DNA of 64,000 nucleotides from Flavobacterium gilvum. Lineage in GTDB: Bacteria > Bacteroidota > Bacteroidia > Flavobacteriales > Flavobacteriaceae. The stretch lies in the NCBI RefSeq assembly GCF_001761465.1, contig NZ_CP017479.1, forward strand, positions 1,612,001 to 1,676,000, read 5' to 3'. Shown one piece after another: positions 44,095 through 51,996 of this stretch. The notes beneath the pieces were generated by a model. It did not search any database. It was not told the DNA's origin and saw nothing but the letters and a program-made list of their open reading frames with translations. The position numbers were made by a program, and so were the translations under genes. How positions within the stretch are numbered: position 1 is the first letter of the stretch; each line of letters opens with the position of its first letter.

Positions 44095-44649
44095 TTATTG
44101 CTTATGAAGGGTGAAATGAATTACGAAATCATCTTTTACCTTTATGATGCCTCCCATCTTGGTTGGTGGTTCTAATGCTATTTCAGAAAAAGTGACTGCC
44201 ACGCTTCCTTCAAGAGATTCTTTATTGTTCTTTAGAACCATATTTTGATAGGACAGCGTTTTATCTGTTATTCTAAAGTTTAAACTGCATTTGTAATTTG
44301 TCCCAAAAGGTTTGATATTGGTAATGGTTACCGTGCTTTTTGGGAATTTTGTTGCCTTAACTGTTGTTTTAAGGTCTTTGTCCATAATTCTGTTACCACA
44401 ATCAAAATTGCTCATTGAAATTTCCGATTTCAAACTATTTTTTACGTTTGAATTTAAATAAATAGTGTCTCTATAAGCAAGGGAATTGGAACAACTGTAT
44501 TTGCCAATTGTTGAATTTCCTAAAATTTCGATTTCAAGTTTGTCAATGATGATGGTGTTTGGGTCAATTAATGAAGAAATGGGTTTAGCACTTCCCAATG
44601 TAAAGAGAAGTACTAAACCCAAAATCATTAAAGAAAATCTTTGATTCAT
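44095..44649 (-). CDS. YceI-like periplasmic protein, cassette copy 2
   Basis: 184 residues with a signal peptide (MNQRFSLMILGLVLLFTLGSA). Nearly identical in the core to the protein at 40717-41271, with the same length and no gaps; differences concentrate in the signal peptide and the C-terminal tip (FTLHKQ versus FVLFKL). Motifs are GNSTIGKYSC, CGNRIMDKDLKTTVKATKF and PPTKMGGIIKVKDDFVIHF. Last gene of copy 2, 5 bases after the barrel gene. Confidence 0.85.
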   Translation of the reverse strand: MNQRFSLMILGLVLLFTLGSAKPISSLIDPNTIIIDKLEIEILGNSTIGKYSCSNSLAYRDTIYLNSNVKNSLKSEISMSNFDCGNRIMDKDLKTTVKATKFPKSTVTITNIKPFGTNYKCSLNFRITDKTLSYQNMVLKNNKESLEGSVAVTFSEIALEPPTKMGGIIKVKDDFVIHFTLHKQ

Positions 44650-44654
44650 TTATA

Positions 44655-46019
44655 TTAGAAAGCAATTACAGCTTCAAACATTAATCCTTTGAATTGTCCT
44701 CCGTAGTTATCATTTAATACTCCAGCAGATACTTGAGAGAAGTCTTTGTATGTTTGGTCAACATAAGCAAGTTTTGCCAAAATGTTTTTAGTCATAAACC
44801 AACCAGCAGAAGTTTCCAATCTGTTGATGCTTGCGTTAACATCTTTAGTTTCTAATTCTCCAGTAACAGTTCCGTAACGAGCTCCTAAATAGAATTGCTC
44901 AGTTTGTCCGAATCTGTAAACTACATCTCCTACGAATTGGTTAACGCTTTTAGATTGCGAACGGTCTGTTTTGCTTGCTCCACCTGTAGTTGTTTCAATA
45001 GTACCAAAGAATTCCAATCCTTTGTATTTTACAAATGGGTTAAACATAAAAGCTGTGTAATATTGAGAATAACCAGGTTGGTATCTTCCTGTAGTAAAAG
45101 TTGATTCACCTTGAGTTCCTGCTACTAACGCATTTCCAGCTACTGGTTGTCCACCAAATGTATATGCATTGTGAGCCATTACACCATAGTAACGAGAACC
45201 ACCTCTGTCAGAAGACCAAGGGTTTGAACTCATGTTGGCATTGTGATTGTATGATCCTGTAAGTCTAACTCTCAAATCTTTGTTTAGTTGTTTGTCATAT
45301 CCAAATTTAGCCAAGATAGTTGGAGAAACGTTAGGGTCTGTTTCCTGTACAGATTGGTTCAATTTACCGTTAGTAACTCCTAACATGCTAACCCATCCGT
45401 TTCTGTTATAGTATACTTCCATTCCCATATCAGTTTGGAAAGAGTCCATGATGTTACCTTCAATGAAAGGATTTAATAACGCTTGTCCGTTATCAGTTCT
45501 TCTGAAGTGAGCATCACCATAGTTGTTCTCCATTTGACCAATTTTGATGGTAGTATATTTCATTACATCAGCCAAGAAGTCTTTTTTGATGAAGTCTAAC
45601 TTGTCGATTTGTAAGTATCCACCTTTAACCCATGTTTCATTGTGGTGTCTTGCAGCAAGATATAAGTCTAGGTTTACTCGAACCCCATCAGCCAACTGAG
45701 CACCGATAACCATGTTTGCTGCAGGTAGATTGAATTGGTTTTCCAAATTGGTTAATCTATAACCAGAATATGCTTTACCACCTACTGTTCCAGAACTTGC
45801 CTGATCATTGAAAGAGTTGAATGCCTGAAATTGCATTGCGAATGCGCCACCTACTTCAACGCTAAGTCCCTTGAATTCTTTATCATCTTTTTGTACGTCA
45901 AAAACGTTGATTCCGTCTTTACCTCTGGAAATTTGATTTTGCATGTTTCCAAATGTTACTTGTGCATTTGCAGCGGCCATTGATAATAGCCCGGCTGCTA
46001 AGAGATATATTCTTCTCAT
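44655..46019 (-). CDS. Outer-membrane porin-like barrel, cassette copy 2
   Basis: 454 residues with a signal peptide (MRRIYLLAAGLLSMAAANA) and terminal Phe (MFEAVIAF). It is clearly homologous to the barrel at 41275-42705 along its whole length; insertions in copy 1 (around the TLPNGATIYGAAGTTG and AAGTAPDPN-like loops) account for the length difference and lie in probable surface loops. Substrate unknown. The YceI-a gene is 44 bases upstream. Confidence 0.82.
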   Translation of the reverse strand: MRRIYLLAAGLLSMAAANAQVTFGNMQNQISRGKDGINVFDVQKDDKEFKGLSVEVGGAFAMQFQAFNSFNDQASSGTVGGKAYSGYRLTNLENQFNLPAANMVIGAQLADGVRVNLDLYLAARHHNETWVKGGYLQIDKLDFIKKDFLADVMKYTTIKIGQMENNYGDAHFRRTDNGQALLNPFIEGNIMDSFQTDMGMEVYYNRNGWVSMLGVTNGKLNQSVQETDPNVSPTILAKFGYDKQLNKDLRVRLTGSYNHNANMSSNPWSSDRGGSRYYGVMAHNAYTFGGQPVAGNALVAGTQGESTFTTGRYQPGYSQYYTAFMFNPFVKYKGLEFFGTIETTTGGASKTDRSQSKSVNQFVGDVVYRFGQTEQFYLGARYGTVTGELETKDVNASINRLETSAGWFMTKNILAKLAYVDQTYKDFSQVSAGVLNDNYGGQFKGLMFEAVIAF

Positions 46020-46063
46020 TTTTATTGTATTAAATTGGTTAAATATTAAATTTATTTTGGTGT

Positions 46064-46627
46064 TTAATTAAAATTCAAATTGAATTTGATGGTTAAGTCT
46101 TCGCCAGTTTTGATGGCTCCAAACATGGCAGTTGGTGATTTCATGCCAAATTCAGTAAAGGTTATTTTGTTTGATCCTTGTAATGTTACAGTTCCGTTTG
46201 CGGCTACTGTAGATTTAACTTGTGTTTTGAATACTTTTGAAACACCTGCGATTGTATAAGTTCCTGTAAGATTCCAAGTTGTTTCATTTACTTTTTCAGC
46301 ATCTTTTAAAACATATTTTATGTTTTTGAATTTGTCTGTTTTCAAAGTTTCGTATGCTACTTTGTCCATGCTTTTTTTCTCGCTTTTGATGCTTTCTGCA
46401 GGAAGAGTGATATCGATACTGTTGATGTCTACCAATTTTGAATTGGTTACTGTTAAGTTTGCGGTACCAGTTTTTGAAGCCGATTTCATTTCCCAGTCGT
46501 GCATTGTCGATGTGCCATTTACACTGAAGCTCGTTTTGTCGTCTAAATTGTATGCCTTCTGTGCATTTACTGATACTGATACTACTAATACCAATAAGGC
46601 GATAATTGTTTTAATTTTTGATTTCAT
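46064..46627 (-). CDS. YceI family periplasmic protein, cassette copy 2
   Basis: 187 residues with a signal peptide (MKSKIKTIIALLVLVVSVSVNA). Same landmarks as the copy at 42711: VNGTSTMHDWEMKSASKTG, DITLPAESIKSEKKSMDKVAYETLK, NLTGTYTIAGVSK, ITFTEFGMKSPTAMFGAIKTGEDLT. First gene of copy 2. About 100 bases upstream lie a -7 box and an Fnr-like palindrome, so expression probably depends on an activator. Confidence 0.9.
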   Translation of the reverse strand: MKSKIKTIIALLVLVVSVSVNAQKAYNLDDKTSFSVNGTSTMHDWEMKSASKTGTANLTVTNSKLVDINSIDITLPAESIKSEKKSMDKVAYETLKTDKFKNIKYVLKDAEKVNETTWNLTGTYTIAGVSKVFKTQVKSTVAANGTVTLQGSNKITFTEFGMKSPTAMFGAIKTGEDLTIKFNLNFN

Positions 46628-46725
46628 AACTTTTTTTTAAAAAATTAATTTTTGTTTCGATGTTAATCTTGGTAAAATGATTTTGTTAATTTTTGGTTAA
46701 AGCCTTTTACTAATCTTAACTGAGA

Positions 46726-46733
46726 CAAAATTA
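46726..46733 (-). promoter_or_regulatory. -7 box (TAATTTTG) of cassette copy 2
   Basis: An exact TAnnTTTG on the minus strand, 98 bases upstream of the ATG at 46627. No -33 TTG is present at 17-23 bases; the palindrome at 46756-46769 is in that region. Confidence 0.5.
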
Positions 46734-46755
46734 GAATGGAAATCAAAATAGGAAT

Positions 46756-46769
46756 ATGATAAAAATCAT
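46756..46769 (-). promoter_or_regulatory. Fnr-like palindrome upstream of cassette copy 2
   Basis: ATGAT-AAAA-ATCAT contains TGAT-N4-ATCA, the core of the Fnr site TTGAT-N4-ATCAA. Its centre is 33 bases from the centre of the -7 box, near -40, the class II activator position. The 618-base gap around it (46628-47245), shared with rlmN, shows nothing else. Confidence 0.5.
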
Positions 46770-47233
46770 GTATAATGAAGCGTGAAAATTGTAGTTTAAT
46801 CAAAAAAAGGGTTTGGTTTTTAACTATATCGTTTTCTTTAAGCTGGTTGCAAAAAGAGGTTTAAGAGGTTGAATTTTTTATTTATCTGATTATGTGAGAC
46901 TTTGAGTATTTTTTTGGTTGTTAATATAAAAGACAAAAATGTCTTTTGTTAAAAAAATAATTTGGTATTTTTTTTTAACTTTTTTTTTAATTTTAACTTT
47001 TGCGTGTATTAAATTTCTTCCAAAGTTTTCTTGGCTAATCAGGATGTGTGTAATTTTAACATTGTTGATTCCTCCCGTGACTATTTTTGGATAACAAAGC
47101 GAAGTTTTCAGAATAAAACTTTGGGGTACTTTATGATTTAGTGCAAACCAGGGAAAAGATAGAAATGAAGTCGTTTTTGTATTTCATTTGTTTAAAATTT
47201 TCTTATACAAAGTACAATTCGACAAATTGTCAT

Positions 47234-47241
47234 TAAATTTG
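47234..47241 (+). promoter_or_regulatory. -7 box (TAAATTTG) next to the rlmN start
   Basis: An exact TAnnTTTG ending 4 bases before the rlmN ATG. Transcription would begin at or beside the start codon. No -33 TTG is visible, so chance is possible. Confidence 0.4.
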
Positions 47242-47245
47242 CCCC

Positions 47246-48289
47246 ATGCAAATTGAGAAAAAAGACATACGGGCATTATCCAAAGACCAATTGAGGGACT
47301 TTTTTATAAACAACGGAGATAAAGCTTTCCGTGGTAATCAGGTTTATGAATGGTTATGGAGTAAAGGGGCGCACAGTTTTGATGATATGACTAATGTTGC
47401 CAAAAATACTCGCGCCATGCTGGAAGATCATTTTGTGATTAATCATATCAAAGTTGATACTATGCAGCGAAGTGAAGACGGAACCGTAAAGAATGCGGTT
47501 AGGCTTCATGATGGATTGGTGGTCGAGAGTGTCTTGATTCCTACCCAAACCCGTACAACCGCTTGTGTTTCGAGTCAGGTGGGATGTAGTTTGGACTGTA
47601 ATTTTTGCGCAACTGCTCGTTTGAAGCGAATGCGTAACTTGGAACCTGCAGAAATTTATGATCAGGTTATTTCTATTGATAAGGAAAGTCGATTGTATTA
47701 TAACCATCCTTTGTCTAACATTGTTTTTATGGGAATGGGTGAGCCACTCATGAATTATAATAATGTGATGAAAGCCATCGGAATGATAACTTCTGATGAA
47801 GGTTTGGGGATGTCTCCAAAACGCATTACGGTTTCGACTTCGGGAATCCCAAAGATGATAAAAAAAATGGCTGATGATGAAGTGAAATTCAAACTGGCGG
47901 TTTCTTTACATTCTGCAATAGACAGTATTCGTTCTCGTATAATGCCTTTCAGTCAAAATTTTCCTTTGGTCGAATTGCGCGAAGCGTTGGAATATTGGTA
48001 CCGAAAAACAAAAAGCAAAGTTTCCTACGAATATGTAGTCTGGAAAGGAATTAATGATGATAAGGCATCGATAGATGCGCTGGTTAAATTTTGCAAATAT
48101 GTTCCCTGCAAAGTAAATCTGATTGAATATAACCCAATAGACGACGGAGAGTTTCAACAAGCTTCGGAAGAATCGATAAATGCTTATATAAAAGCGCTTG
48201 AAAATACTGGAATTGTAGTGAAGGTACGAAGAAGTCGAGGTAAAGACATTGATGCCGCCTGCGGACAATTGGCCAATAAAGAGGCTTGA
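47246..48289 (+). CDS. rlmN: 23S rRNA (adenine(2503)-C(2))-methyltransferase / tRNA m2A37 methyltransferase
   Basis: A radical SAM enzyme that methylates A2503 of 23S rRNA and A37 of some tRNAs. The iron-sulfur cysteines are Cys114, Cys118 and Cys121 in GCSLDCNFC, and the catalytic Cys339 is in DIDAACGQL near the C-terminus. MGMGEPLMNYNNV and RITVSTSGIPKMI are family motifs. 347 residues, full length. The start places the -7 box only 4 bases upstream, so the mRNA may be leaderless. Confidence 0.95.
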   Translation: MQIEKKDIRALSKDQLRDFFINNGDKAFRGNQVYEWLWSKGAHSFDDMTNVAKNTRAMLEDHFVINHIKVDTMQRSEDGTVKNAVRLHDGLVVESVLIPTQTRTTACVSSQVGCSLDCNFCATARLKRMRNLEPAEIYDQVISIDKESRLYYNHPLSNIVFMGMGEPLMNYNNVMKAIGMITSDEGLGMSPKRITVSTSGIPKMIKKMADDEVKFKLAVSLHSAIDSIRSRIMPFSQNFPLVELREALEYWYRKTKSKVSYEYVVWKGINDDKASIDALVKFCKYVPCKVNLIEYNPIDDGEFQQASEESINAYIKALENTGIVVKVRRSRGKDIDAACGQLANKEA

Positions 48290-48317
48290 TCAGTAACTAA
48301 AAAAAAGAATTTTTTTT

Positions 48318-48381
48318 ACCATTAAGATATTAAGAAAATTAAGTTTTTTTTAGCCTTAATGAAGCTTAATATCTTAATGGT
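48318..48381. repeat. Intergenic hairpin, ACCATTAAGA type, copy 2
   Basis: ACCATTAAGATATTAAG (48318-48334) pairs perfectly with 48365-48381. The loop carries AAAATTAAGTTTT and CCTTAATGAAG, almost the same as in copy 1 at 33192-33251. It lies between two convergent genes. Confidence 0.7.
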
Positions 48382-48397
48382 TTAAGAGAGAAATATT

Positions 48398-49279
48398 TTA
48401 TTTTTTTAATTCTATTGTTGTCGTAACGCCATTAGTTGTTACAGTTGCAAGATTGTCGCATTGGCCAGTTCCATAATCGATTAATGTTTCGACGCCGTTA
48501 TTGACTTTTAAAACAGTACCGGAAACAGGGATTGCTCTTTTGCACGCCATTTCATAGCGCAACGGAGTTTTAATAGTGCAAGACCAAGAGCCACCGGTAG
48601 AAAGAGTTGTGGTATGATTTCCTGTTACAAGGAAAACTCTGCCTTCCCAATCGTCATCGTCATCACCGTCATGATTGGTGTCACCGCTTATCATTTCTTT
48701 TGTTTGGGTTCCTGTTCTGGTGTAAACGGTTCCGTTTTCAAAAGTTATGGTCAAATCAATACTTTGTGTAAATACAGGATGTATTGGGGTGTACAAATCA
48801 GTAGTTTTAATGGTTTTGATAATTGTTTTACTACCTTGGATTTTGATTCCGTTATGATAAAAATTATCAAAGCTATAGGTGATTGTTTTTTCGGGTGTCA
48901 TGAAATTACCAGAAAAGGAAAGAGTGATTTTTCCTTTCAGCACATTTCCGTTTTGAAGTGTACATCCTTCAGTACCAAAATCAATTGAACCGGTAAAGGT
49001 TCCGTTGGTGTAGGTCCAAGCAGTAACGGCACAGGCAGGCAAAAAGCTACTGTGAGTGGCTTCGGTTCCTCTGGCAGTACTGGTTTGTTTTAATGAAAAT
49101 TGGTCTTCAGCAATATTAGAAACGTCATTAATAGAAGCATCAATTCTGGAGTCGGCAAGTATCTGGCTGTTTGCTGTAGTAAGAGCTGCTGTATCAGTAG
49201 TAGTATTGTCTGTAGAATTACAACTGATAAAAAAGAGAATCACAATGAAAGAAGCAATCAAAAAAAACTTTGTTTTCAT
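48398..49279 (-). CDS. Lipoprotein of unknown function
   Basis: 293 residues with a lipoprotein signal (MKTKFFLIASFIVILFFISC, lipidated Cys20). The mature part begins with a Thr/Ala-rich linker, then beta-rich segments such as ACAVTAWTYTNGTFTGSIDFG, GNVLKGKITLSFSGNF and a small acidic insert (GDTNHDGDDDDDWEG) that could bind Ca2+. Probably attached to the outer membrane. I recognise no named family. Confidence 0.8.
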   Translation of the reverse strand: MKTKFFLIASFIVILFFISCNSTDNTTTDTAALTTANSQILADSRIDASINDVSNIAEDQFSLKQTSTARGTEATHSSFLPACAVTAWTYTNGTFTGSIDFGTEGCTLQNGNVLKGKITLSFSGNFMTPEKTITYSFDNFYHNGIKIQGSKTIIKTIKTTDLYTPIHPVFTQSIDLTITFENGTVYTRTGTQTKEMISGDTNHDGDDDDDWEGRVFLVTGNHTTTLSTGGSWSCTIKTPLRYEMACKRAIPVSGTVLKVNNGVETLIDYGTGQCDNLATVTTNGVTTTIELKK

Positions 49280-49599
49280 AATTTGATAGGTTTTAGGGTT
49301 ACTTTTAAAATGGATATTTATTAAAAAAATTATTTAAAAACTACAGGGGGCAACAAAGGGGTAATCTTGATAATTTCAAATCAAGCCTTTAAACATATTG
49401 ACTCGAAATGTTTGCGTTTTAGTTAGGGAGTAAACTGTAAAACACTATTTTTATAAAGTTATAATCATACTTAGAATCTTTTTATAAGAATGTTTATATT
49501 GCATAAAAGAATTAAAGATACAAATTGCCGTTTTTTAAAATTTTACGGTAATTTAATCATAGTTGCATATATTGATAAACGTATTTTTATTTAAAATAG

Positions 49600-49607
49600 T
49601 ATATTTG
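49600..49607 (+). promoter_or_regulatory. -7 box (TATATTTG) of the polyprenyl synthase gene
   Basis: An exact TAnnTTTG ending 8 bases before the ATG at 49616. A TTG at 49572-49574 is 25 bases upstream, just longer than usual. The 336-base gap to the lipoprotein gene otherwise shows nothing. Confidence 0.5.
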
Positions 49608-49615
49608 GCATCTAA

Positions 49616-50593
49616 ATGAACATTACTACACAAATAAAGCAGCCAATAGTTTACGAGATGGAACTTTTTGAAAAAAAGTTCTACGAATCTATGTCTTCCA
49701 AAGTGGCGCTTTTAAACCGTATCACCTATTATATCGTCAATAGAAAAGGCAAACAAATGAGACCGATGTTTGTTTTTCTGATGGCAAAAATGGTGTCTAA
49801 AGGTGAAGTAAACGAAAGAACGTATAGAGGTGCCTGCGTTATTGAATTAATTCATACTGCAACATTGGTTCATGACGACGTGGTGGACGACAGTAATCGC
49901 CGTAGAGGTTTTTTCTCGATTAATGCGCTTTGGAAAAACAAAATCGCCGTTTTGGTAGGAGATTATTTGTTGTCCAAAGGTTTGTTGCTATCTATTGATC
50001 ATGGTGATTTTGATTTGTTAAAAATCATTTCGGTAGCAGTTAGAGAAATGAGCGAAGGGGAATTACTCCAAATAGAAAAAGCCCGAAGACTCGACATTAC
50101 GGAGGATGTTTATTATGATATTATCCGAAAAAAGACCGCTACTCTTATCGCCGCTTGTTGTGCCCTTGGTGCAAGATCGGTTGTGGAAGACGAAGTAGAG
50201 GTAGAAAAGATGAGAAAATTTGGTGAACTCATCGGGATGGCTTTTCAGATTAAAGACGATTTATTCGATTATTCCGAAGAAGCAATTGGAAAACCTACCG
50301 GAATCGATATCAAAGAACAAAAAATGACTTTGCCTTTAATTCATGTCCTTAATAATTGTACCGACAAAGAAAAAAGCTGGCTCATCAATTCGATAAAAAA
50401 CCATAATAAAGACAAAAAAAGAGTCAAAGAGGTTATTGCTTTTGTAAAAAACAATAATGGATTGGCTTACGCCGAAAATAAAATGGTGGAATTTCAGCAA
50501 GAAGCACTTCAATTACTGAACCATTACCCAGAATCCGACTATAAAGCGGCGCTTATTTTGATGGTGAACTACGTTATCGAAAGAAAGAAGTAA
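49616..50593 (+). CDS. All-trans polyprenyl diphosphate synthase
   Basis: Makes a long isoprenoid chain, in this group most likely the side chain of menaquinone. 325 residues with both Asp-rich motifs: HDDVVDD (Asp87, 88, 91, 92) and KDDLFDY near 215, plus GKQMRPMFVF at the start and a Lys in GKPTGIDIKEQKMTLP. Chain length cannot be read safely, so the IspB assignment is avoided. Monocistronic. Confidence 0.92.
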   Translation: MNITTQIKQPIVYEMELFEKKFYESMSSKVALLNRITYYIVNRKGKQMRPMFVFLMAKMVSKGEVNERTYRGACVIELIHTATLVHDDVVDDSNRRRGFFSINALWKNKIAVLVGDYLLSKGLLLSIDHGDFDLLKIISVAVREMSEGELLQIEKARRLDITEDVYYDIIRKKTATLIAACCALGARSVVEDEVEVEKMRKFGELIGMAFQIKDDLFDYSEEAIGKPTGIDIKEQKMTLPLIHVLNNCTDKEKSWLINSIKNHNKDKKRVKEVIAFVKNNNGLAYAENKMVEFQQEALQLLNHYPESDYKAALILMVNYVIERKK

Positions 50594-50737
50594 TTTTTTT
50601 TAAAATTATTATCTTTTCTTACCACTTGATTTTATTGACTTCCCAGTTTCCGAACTATAAATTTTGATTATTTTTTAAAGTTAAGGCAACCTTTTTACCT
50701 CAAGAATCGTCTATGATAATAGAAACACTTTAAAAAT

Positions 50738-51298
50738 TTGAAAGTAATCAATTTAAATCAAAGAGAAATCGAACTTATTAGTTTGGCTGTCAAAAACGAT
50801 AGGCAGGCGCAGCAAAAACTATTCAATCAGTTCTCTCCAAAAATGCTAAGTGTTTGTCGACAATATATAAAAGACATTCACCTGGCCGAAGATGTAATGA
50901 TTACTGCTTTTATGAAAGTGTTTGTTAATTTAAAAAAATTTGAACACAAGGGTAGTTTTGAAGGTTGGATTCGAAGGATTATGGTCAATGAATGCATCTC
51001 TTTTATTCGAGTCGAAAAAAAATTAAAGTATATCGAGGATGAAACCTATTTTGAAGAAAGTTTCAATAATAGTGAAAGTCAATTTTCTTTAGAAGATATT
51101 CAATTTTTGATTGACAGCTTGCCAGATGGTTATCGATTGATTTTCAATTTATATGCAATCGAAGGATATAAGCATCAAGAAATAGCAACGATGCTAGGGA
51201 TAAGTGAAGGGACATCGAAATCGCAATTGTCGCATGCTCGAAAAATGTTGCAAGAGCAGATTAATAAGTTAAAAATTTACAATAATGGAACTGAATAA
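50738..51298 (+). CDS. ECF-type RNA polymerase sigma factor
   Basis: 186 residues of the sigma-70 family, with region 2 (FSPKMLSVCRQYIKDIHLAEDVMITAFMKVFVNL, about 28-61) and region 4 (LPDGYRLIFNLYAIEGYKHQEIATMLGISEGTSKSQLSHARKML, about 128-171). The start is a TTG (TTG-AAA-GTA), since the next ATG is at residue 36 inside region 2 and the sequence MKVINLNQREIELISLAVKN is typical of relatives. Its stop overlaps the anti-sigma gene by 14 bases. It probably senses an envelope signal through that gene. Confidence 0.9.
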   Translation: MKVINLNQREIELISLAVKNDRQAQQKLFNQFSPKMLSVCRQYIKDIHLAEDVMITAFMKVFVNLKKFEHKGSFEGWIRRIMVNECISFIRVEKKLKYIEDETYFEESFNNSESQFSLEDIQFLIDSLPDGYRLIFNLYAIEGYKHQEIATMLGISEGTSKSQLSHARKMLQEQINKLKIYNNGTE

Positions 51299-51965
51299 AT
51301 GGGAAAAGGAATTCAAAGAACAGCTGAATTCACGGGAAATTAGTCCATCTGAAAACTCTTGGACAAAATTGGATGCAATGCTTACTGTATCCGAAAAACC
51401 AAAAACTAAATTTCATTGGATGTATATCGCGGCAAGTTTGATTGGATTTTTATTGATTGGAACTATTTATTTCAATCAAAAAGAGAATGCAATTGTAATA
51501 GAGAAAAATGAAGTGGTCATTCAAAAAAGAATTGAGAAAAAAAACAATGAAGAACCTTTAATTACAAATTCAAACAATATAGAAAATGCAACAGCTGTCT
51601 TTGCCTCAAAAAATACAGGAAAAGCCTATGGTGTACCAGAATTAGAAAAAGAAATAATAATAGCTAAAGATAGTTCGAGTCAAAATCAAGAAGTAGTTTC
51701 AGTCAATAATCAAATAGAAAAATCAGAATCAATTCAATCAGAAACCAACACCGTTACTGTTGATGAACTGTTCGCCAGATTGGATAAATCGGCAAGGATA
51801 GACAATAAGTCTTATTCAGATTCAGAAGTGCACGTCGATGCGAATTATTTGTTATTGCAAGTTGATAACGATTTGGAGCCGACTTTCCGTCAAAAAGTAT
51901 TTACTAAAATAGTGGATAATTTTAAGGCTGTAAAAGAAGCAGTTGTTAATAAAAACAAAGAATAA
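51285..51965 (+). CDS. Probable membrane anti-sigma factor
   Basis: 226 residues with a single membrane helix (WMYIAASLIGFLLIGTIYF, about 46-64). The short cytoplasmic N-terminus (LNKWEKEFKEQLNSREISPSENSWTKLDAML) can bind sigma, and a 160-residue low-complexity periplasmic tail follows. The 14-base overlap with the sigma gene and the single helix suggest an anti-sigma role. No named domain is recognised, so this is inferred from position and topology. Confidence 0.65.
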   Translation: MELNKWEKEFKEQLNSREISPSENSWTKLDAMLTVSEKPKTKFHWMYIAASLIGFLLIGTIYFNQKENAIVIEKNEVVIQKRIEKKNNEEPLITNSNNIENATAVFASKNTGKAYGVPELEKEIIIAKDSSSQNQEVVSVNNQIEKSESIQSETNTVTVDELFARLDKSARIDNKSYSDSEVHVDANYLLLQVDNDLEPTFRQKVFTKIVDNFKAVKEAVVNKNKE

Positions 51966-51996
51966 AATCATCAATTACATTTTAAAACAAATAATT

